A stretch of 9,764 nt of DNA from JBBIVB01 sp964567515 (lineage in GTDB: Bacteria > Patescibacteriota > Patescibacteriia > Veblenbacterales > UBA10138), in assembly GCA_964567515.1 (NCBI GenBank), contig CAZMMW010000032.1:1-9764 (forward strand), given 5' to 3'. Positions within the stretch are counted from its first letter, which is position 1. Every line of letters starts with the position of its first letter. Positions 5,841 to 9,764 of the stretch are shown here, one piece after another. The notes below the pieces were generated by a model. It saw only the letters and a list, made by a program, of their open reading frames with translations, ran no database searches and had not been told where the DNA came from. Position numbers and translations under genes: made by a program.

Positions 5841-5860
5841 CCTAAAAACCATTGTTTAGG
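5841..5860 (-). promoter_or_regulatory. hairpin in the rplS leader
   Basis: CCTAAA and TTTAGG (5841-5846 and 5855-5860) form a six-pair stem with an eight-base loop. It lies at the very 5' end of the transcript predicted from the promoter at 5869-5897. It may protect the RNA 5' end or be a binding site for autoregulation; only the stem itself is seen. Confidence 0.35.
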
Positions 5861-5868
5861 GCTAGATT

Positions 5869-5897
5869 AGAATACCTAATTTTAGCTGTTTCGTCAA
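5869..5897 (-). promoter_or_regulatory. sigma-70-type promoter of rplS and the following tRNA genes
   Basis: TTGACG (-35, 5892-5897) and TATTCT (-10, 5869-5874) are separated by exactly 17 bases on the - strand. The -35 matches five of six consensus bases. Transcription would start near 5862. It begins eight bases after the gmk stop, so it gives the ribosomal protein and tRNAs expression independent of the cca operon. Confidence 0.65.
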
Positions 5898-5904
5898 GAA
5901 TAGA

Positions 5905-6477
5905 TTAAAGATTATTAATTATTATTTTTTTTATCAATCTAACTGTTTGATTTAATTTACCCCATTTATTAATAACCATATAATCATAACGTCTACTAAC
6001 TTTTAATTCTTTAGTAGCTTTATTCCAACGCAGTTTTTTTTGGGCTGTTGTTAGTTTATCAGAACTAAAGATACGACGTTTAATTTCTTTATTGGATTCC
6101 GCAGTGATAAAGATGGTTAATACATTGGCTAGTTGTTTTTTTATTTTAAGGGCGCCCTGCGTCTCAATGTTTAATAAAACGTTTTTACCAATAGATATTT
6201 TTTTTAACACCTTTTCTTTAGGGGTTCCATATCTTTGCCCAGCAAACCATTTCCATTCTAATAATTTTTTCCGCCTAATCATTTTTTTGAAATATTGTAA
6301 AGTAACGAAAATATGTTCACGGCCGTTTTTTTCATCTATTCTCTTTGGCCTGGTGGTGTAAGTGATTATGCCGGATAATTTAAGTCCTCGATGTTGTAAT
6401 AATTTATTGACAATAACATCTTTGCCGATTCGTGAGGGGCCGGAAATGATAATAATTTTTCCTTTATATTTTTTCAT
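5905..6477 (-). CDS. gmk: guanylate kinase with an altered P-loop
   Basis: Guanylate kinase phosphorylates GMP to GDP with ATP in the cytoplasm. The 190-residue product has the family features in order: P-loop ISGPSRIGKD (11-20), the GMP-binding TTRPKR (41-46) and NGREHIF (51-57), LLEWKWFAGQRYGTPKEKV (72-90), the NIETQGALK strand, IFITAES near the lid, and RYDYMVINK near the C-terminus. Length is normal. Two P-loop residues differ from the canonical GPSGxGKS/T: the fourth is Arg (R16), and the Ser/Thr that helps bind Mg2+ is Asp (D20), with Val after it. The ATG overlaps the rluD stop as TAATG, so it is the last gene of the cca-rluD-gmk operon. Confidence 0.93.
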   Translation of the reverse strand: MKKYKGKIIIISGPSRIGKDVIVNKLLQHRGLKLSGIITYTTRPKRIDEKNGREHIFVTLQYFKKMIRRKKLLEWKWFAGQRYGTPKEKVLKKISIGKNVLLNIETQGALKIKKQLANVLTIFITAESNKEIKRRIFSSDKLTTAQKKLRWNKATKELKVSRRYDYMVINKWGKLNQTVRLIKKIIINNL

Positions 6478-7397
6478 TATTGTAGATTGGTTAAAAAATT
6501 ATTCAGTTCGACAGGTAACGGGGAGTTAAATTCTTGTCGTTGATTTTGCAAATCTAAAAAAGCCAATTTGCTTGCATGTAAAAATAATCGTCCTATGTTT
6601 TTATTTATTTTCCATTTACTTGGTTTATATAGTTTATCACCCACAACCGGATGACTAAAAGCGGCTAGGTGAGCTCTAATCTGATGGGTTCGTCCAGTGT
6701 CGATTTTAATTTTCAATAGAGTAAAGTTTTTAAAGAGTTTTATTACTTCAAAGTGAGTTACAGTCTCTTTCCCTTTTTCCTCATGAGGTTTAGCTGCCAT
6801 TTTGCCGTGTTTAGTTTTAGAGCGCGCTAAAGGAAAATTAATTATACCACTAGGCGTTTGTATTTGTCCTATTACCAAGGCGGTATATTCTTTGACTATA
6901 GTACGATCTTGAAAATGTTTTTTTAAATGATTAAACATTGTTTGGTTTCTGGCCACCACCATTAACCCCGAAGCCTCTCTATCCAGACGATGAACAATTC
7001 CGGGGCGTAACTTATCTTCCCCTGCTAAGGTTAGTTCTGGGTAGTATGCCGCTAAACCATCAGCTAAAGTTGGTTCACGCACACCTTCCGCCGGATGAAC
7101 TACCAAACCAGTTGGTTTATCTATAATTAAAAAATCTTTATCCTCTCTGATTATCTTAAATTTTATCAATTTGGTCGGTTTAATTTGGATAACCTCAGGC
7201 GTGGTGATCTTTAGATTTAAGATATCGCCTTTTTTTAGAAAATAGTGAGGAGTAACAGTTTTTTCATTAACTAAAACTTCGCTGTTTTCTATAGCTTTTT
7301 GCAAATAGTTTCGGGAAAGGTTTTTATAAAAATTAACTAAAAATTTGTCTAATCTTAGTCCTTTTCCCTGATCTGGAGTAATAATTACTTTTTCCAT
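6477..7397 (-). CDS. rluD: RluA/RluD-family 23S rRNA pseudouridine synthase
   Basis: The enzyme converts uridines to pseudouridine in large-subunit rRNA. The 306 residues hold an N-terminal S4 RNA-binding domain (about 13-65, with RLDKFLVNFYKNLSRNYLQK) and the catalytic domain. The active-site motif is HRLDREASGLMVVAR (136-150) with catalytic D139, preceded by the DKPTGLVVHP strand (93-102) and followed by KEYTALV and the GRTHQIRAHLA motif. Length and domain order are those of RluD; RluA-family members are hard to separate without alignment, so the target position is uncertain. The start ATG overlaps the cca stop as TAATG and the stop overlaps the gmk start in the same way, indicating strict coupling. 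No separate promoter is seen. Confidence 0.92.
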   Translation of the reverse strand: MEKVIITPDQGKGLRLDKFLVNFYKNLSRNYLQKAIENSEVLVNEKTVTPHYFLKKGDILNLKITTPEVIQIKPTKLIKFKIIREDKDFLIIDKPTGLVVHPAEGVREPTLADGLAAYYPELTLAGEDKLRPGIVHRLDREASGLMVVARNQTMFNHLKKHFQDRTIVKEYTALVIGQIQTPSGIINFPLARSKTKHGKMAAKPHEEKGKETVTHFEVIKLFKNFTLLKIKIDTGRTHQIRAHLAAFSHPVVGDKLYKPSKWKINKNIGRLFLHASKLAFLDLQNQRQEFNSPLPVELNNFLTNLQ

Positions 7398-8884
7398 TAT
7401 AAATATTTTGTTAGATATTTAAGCGCTTCGTTTTTGGTTTTAACTTTATTACTTAATTGCGCCTCGGTTAGAATTTTAAGCAACTGTCCTACTTTTGGCC
7501 CAGGTGTTAATCTAAACTCTTTCATTAATTGATTACCATTAAGTAATAATTCTAATTCGCCCTTTTTATTTAAAAATTTGGCCAGTTGTTTTAATCTCTT
7601 TCTTAATGTTAAGAGTCTATCAATTAAAATTCGCCCATCAGCTGGTTTAGTGGCGAAAGAGTCGGCAAAAATTATTTGTTGTAATCCCTGCCCCCAAATA
7701 GGTTTAGCAAAAAAATAACGGTATAGCGTCCCGGGTCTAAATTCTGCCACTTGGCCATGAACCAAAAGCATATGTTTGGCTACTAACCATTCAACCAATT
7801 CAGGCTCTATTTTATCTCCCGTCTCGTCTACAAAACTAGTCAGCTTTAATCGATCAATAATTTTGGGTACTAGCGATGCCCCTTTGATATCATGTTCTGG
7901 CGTTCTAATAATTTTAACACCATGACTTGACGGGGTTTGTAAAGTTAACGGTTTGCCAATATCATGTAAAATAGTCGCTAGAATAACAGAGTTAGTAGGT
8001 ATAATTTGAGGAAATAATTTTTTCCATAATTTACCCTCCCAAGAAGTTAAAGCTAGAACAGTATGTTTAAAGACATTTCCTTCACTATGAAATTTTTTAG
8101 CTTGTGGTGTTTGGTGTAAGGCATAAACTTCAGGTAGGAGAACTTTAACCACACCAGCTTTATCCCATAGAGTTAAAGTTTGGGCAGCGTTAGTTTTTAG
8201 AGATTTAATAAATTCTCGGGCAATAATTTCTCTTGGTAAGATAAAAACATTTTTATGTTTAGCTAACAAACTCTTGGCGCACATTTTTTGTAAGGTTTGC
8301 CAGGTTTCATTTTCAATAGTAAAACCAAGTTGTAGACTAAAACGCAAGGCTCTTAGTGGTCTAGAAAAATCTTCTTGAAAACGAAGTTGCGGTTGCCCTA
8401 CAGTTCTAATAATTTTTTTCTTAAGATCAGACAAACCACCAACTACATCTATAATGTCTCCGGTTAATAGATTCAAAGCCAAAGCATTAATAGTAAAATC
8501 GCGCCTAGTAAGATCTTCTTTAATGGATAACTTACTTGATGTTTTGATAGTAAAATCGCGATAGCGACCGCTGCCTAAGCTGTGATCTAGTCGTGGTAAT
8601 GCAATATCTATGGGTTCAGTTGACCAACTTGATGGTATAAATTTATATACACCAAATTTCTTGCCAACCAAAATAGTTTTGCCGTGTTTTTTTAAAAATA
8701 ATTCTAATTGGTGACGATTTAATTTACTTACCACTAAGTCGTAGTCTTTAGTTGATCGTTTAAGCAACAAATCTCTCACCGCACCGCCAACTAAAAAAAC
8801 ACCAACTTGACTTTGTATTTTTGTAAATTGATGGGCTAGTTTTATAATTTGAGAGGGTATTCTTTTTAGATTGATATCGGACAT
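7397..8884 (-). CDS. cca: tRNA CCA-nucleotidyltransferase / poly(A) polymerase family protein with HD domain
   Basis: This class II nucleotidyltransferase adds or repairs the 3' CCA of tRNA. Motifs seen in the 495 residues are VGGAVRDLLL (32-41), the metal-binding DYD at 47-49, RRDFTINALALNL (127-139), and RFQEDFSRPLRALRF (168-182), which is the family's RF-ED-R-LRA-RF motif. A C-terminal HD domain follows, with HSEGNVFKHT (266-275), ATILHDIGKP (303-312; H307, D308) and PEHDIKGA. Poly(A) polymerases share the core, but HD-containing bacterial members are usually CCA enzymes. All three tRNA genes in the window already encode CCA, so repair is the likely role. The ATG at 8884 has AAAAGGG before it. 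It is the first gene of the operon with rluD and gmk. Confidence 0.93.
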   Translation of the reverse strand: MSDINLKRIPSQIIKLAHQFTKIQSQVGVFLVGGAVRDLLLKRSTKDYDLVVSKLNRHQLELFLKKHGKTILVGKKFGVYKFIPSSWSTEPIDIALPRLDHSLGSGRYRDFTIKTSSKLSIKEDLTRRDFTINALALNLLTGDIIDVVGGLSDLKKKIIRTVGQPQLRFQEDFSRPLRALRFSLQLGFTIENETWQTLQKMCAKSLLAKHKNVFILPREIIAREFIKSLKTNAAQTLTLWDKAGVVKVLLPEVYALHQTPQAKKFHSEGNVFKHTVLALTSWEGKLWKKLFPQIIPTNSVILATILHDIGKPLTLQTPSSHGVKIIRTPEHDIKGASLVPKIIDRLKLTSFVDETGDKIEPELVEWLVAKHMLLVHGQVAEFRPGTLYRYFFAKPIWGQGLQQIIFADSFATKPADGRILIDRLLTLRKRLKQLAKFLNKKGELELLLNGNQLMKEFRLTPGPKVGQLLKILTEAQLSNKVKTKNEALKYLTKYL

Positions 8885-8897
8885 AAAGGACCCTTTT

Positions 8898-8903
8898 ATT
8901 ATA
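8898..8903 (-). promoter_or_regulatory. cca: -10 element of the cca-rluD-gmk operon
   Basis: A perfect TATAAT lies 13 bases before the cca ATG on the - strand. No good -35 is found at 16-18 bases. Transcription would start near 8891, leaving a leader of only about seven bases, so the mRNA could be nearly leaderless. A promoter further upstream, or read-through past the hairpin at 8926-8960, is an alternative. Confidence 0.45.
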
Positions 8904-8925
8904 ACTGTTTTATGGTTTTAGACAT

Positions 8926-8960
8926 AAACCCCACACCTTTTATACTAAAGGGCGGGGTTT
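8926..8960 (-). terminator. hairpin between the MscS-like gene and cca
   Basis: AAACCCC and GGGGTTT (8926-8932 and 8954-8960) enclose a further CCTTT/AAAGG inner stem, making an interrupted hairpin about 24 bases after the MscS-like stop. The 3' side on the - strand reads GGGGTTTATGTCTAAAA, so the T tract is poor. It probably ends the MscS-like transcript. Confidence 0.55.
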
Positions 8961-8983
8961 ATTTTCTAAATAGTATTAGCTCT

Positions 8984-9661
8984 TTATTTTTGTGATAATT
9001 CTCGTTCAATAGCATCAAGCCACCGGCTTGCTTTTTCCTTACCACCCAAGCCAAAAGCTAGGCCGCCAGCCAGAGCTAGCATAGCCACCAGACCAGTAAA
9101 TAATATTTCAATTAAACTAGTGGCTATGCCTAATTGTACTAAAGCTGCTAAAATAGCAAAGATAACAATAGACCATTTTGATAAGGTAGCTAGAGGACGG
9201 ATGGTTACCACGGGTGCTTTAGATACAGAAATAGTACGTTCTACCACGTTATAAACAAAATGGGCGGCTACTAGACCAACAGTCAGAATGATGATAGCTA
9301 TGAAGACATTAGGTATATAAAGCACTACGGCATTCAAAAATTCGGTAATCTGTTTCCAATTTAATATATCAGCTACAGTAATTAATACTACTACAATAAA
9401 AAACCATTTTACTAACCAACCAATTAACGAAGCTAGATTAAATTTTATTCCAGCGGCTTCTACTTTAGGTGAAAAACCAGATTTAGCTAGAGCTTCATCA
9501 AGTTTAATGAACGTAATTATTTTGTTGGCGAGTTTTCCCAGCCAGCCAGCCAACAACAAACCAATTGCCAGAACAATAATCGCCAATAGCAAATCAGGTA
9601 GAAATTCTGCCAACCTATACCAAACCTCTTCTAGAGAGTTAATAATTGTTTCTAACCACAT
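8984..9661 (-). CDS. MscS-like membrane pore protein lacking the cytoplasmic domain
   Basis: The 225-residue protein is almost all membrane-embedded. Hydrophobic helices lie at about 20-43, 78-100, 110-137, 157-179 and 184-205. The last carries the small-residue-rich pore-helix pattern ALAGGLAFGLGGKEKASRWL (196-215), typical of the conserved TM-helix repeat related to mechanosensitive channels of small conductance. The beta domain and the cage that follow the pore in true MscS are absent; the protein stops about 20 residues later. Role in osmotic release is inferred from the pore motif only. The ATG at 9661 is supported by GAAGGGGGTG seven bases upstream. A perfect inverted repeat (9712-9736) overlaps its likely promoter. 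Confidence 0.85.
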   Translation of the reverse strand: MWLETIINSLEEVWYRLAEFLPDLLLAIIVLAIGLLLAGWLGKLANKIITFIKLDEALAKSGFSPKVEAAGIKFNLASLIGWLVKWFFIVVVLITVADILNWKQITEFLNAVVLYIPNVFIAIIILTVGLVAAHFVYNVVERTISVSKAPVVTIRPLATLSKWSIVIFAILAALVQLGIATSLIEILFTGLVAMLALAGGLAFGLGGKEKASRWLDAIERELSQK

Positions 9662-9711
9662 ATTTTACACCCCCTTCTATTCACGAGGAAGTTTATGAAT
9701 ATAAAGTTTAT

Positions 9712-9736
9712 TTATGATATATAAATTATATCATAA
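9712..9736. repeat. 10-bp perfect inverted repeat upstream of the MscS-like gene
   Basis: TTATGATATA and TATATCATAA are exact inverted arms around a five-base centre. On the - strand they enclose TATAAT (9725-9730), a perfect -10 box about 64 bases before the MscS-like ATG; the -35 is weak (TTGTTT at 15 bases). The site could be an operator overlapping the promoter. An AT-only palindrome can also arise by chance. Confidence 0.5.
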
Positions 9737-9764
9737 TTTTTAAAAAAACAATAAGATCTGTACA

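Noticed and set aside
5549..7126. Three + strand frames within rplS, gmk and rluD
   Set aside because: They are antisense shadows of genes with unmistakable family motifs.
9507..9698. 63-codon + strand frame
   Set aside because: It is antisense to the start of the MscS-like gene and has no recognisable domain.

Overview
The window is AT-rich bacterial DNA, most likely from a Candidate Phyla Radiation (Patescibacteria) genome. The grounds are a compact, low-GC gene layout, a weakly used Shine-Dalgarno signal, an endonuclease Q-type PHP protein, a pore-only MscS-like membrane protein and a two-helix membrane protein of a kind I associate with these genomes. This placement is inference; the 23S and 5S sequences would settle it.

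Layout on the + strand, from the left: the 3' end of a 23S rRNA gene (1 to about 667), a spacer of about 190 nt holding a possible 37-residue membrane peptide, 5S rRNA (about 859-981), a weak terminator, and an endonuclease Q-like DNA repair gene (1061-2383) closed by a strong bidirectional terminator. Everything after this lies on the - strand. Read from the right-hand end in the direction of transcription, it runs as follows: an MscS-type pore protein (8984-9661); a tightly overlapping cca-rluD-gmk operon (8884 down to 5905) for tRNA 3'-end maintenance, rRNA pseudouridylation and GMP kinase; its own promoter followed by rplS (bL19), tRNA-Leu(GAG), tRNA-Val(TAC), a small membrane protein and tRNA-Ala(TGC).

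Directly 3' of tRNA-Ala lies a cluster of unfamiliar genes (about 4863 down to 3070): a truncated XRE-type helix-turn-helix remnant abutting the tRNA CCA end, an acidic hypothetical protein, a divergent methyltransferase-like protein, and a gene of unknown function split by one extra base in a run of six A. This looks like an accessory insertion next to a tRNA gene, partly decayed. It is followed by about 500 nt of very AT-rich non-coding DNA with hairpins, and then a 21-residue Lys/Arg-rich microprotein with a near-perfect Shine-Dalgarno sequence and its own promoter.

The core of the window is translation machinery (rRNA, tRNAs, bL19, tRNA CCA enzyme, rRNA modification). The accessory interest is concentrated at 2460-4870. 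I saw no CRISPR array, insertion sequence, integrase or recognisable defence system.
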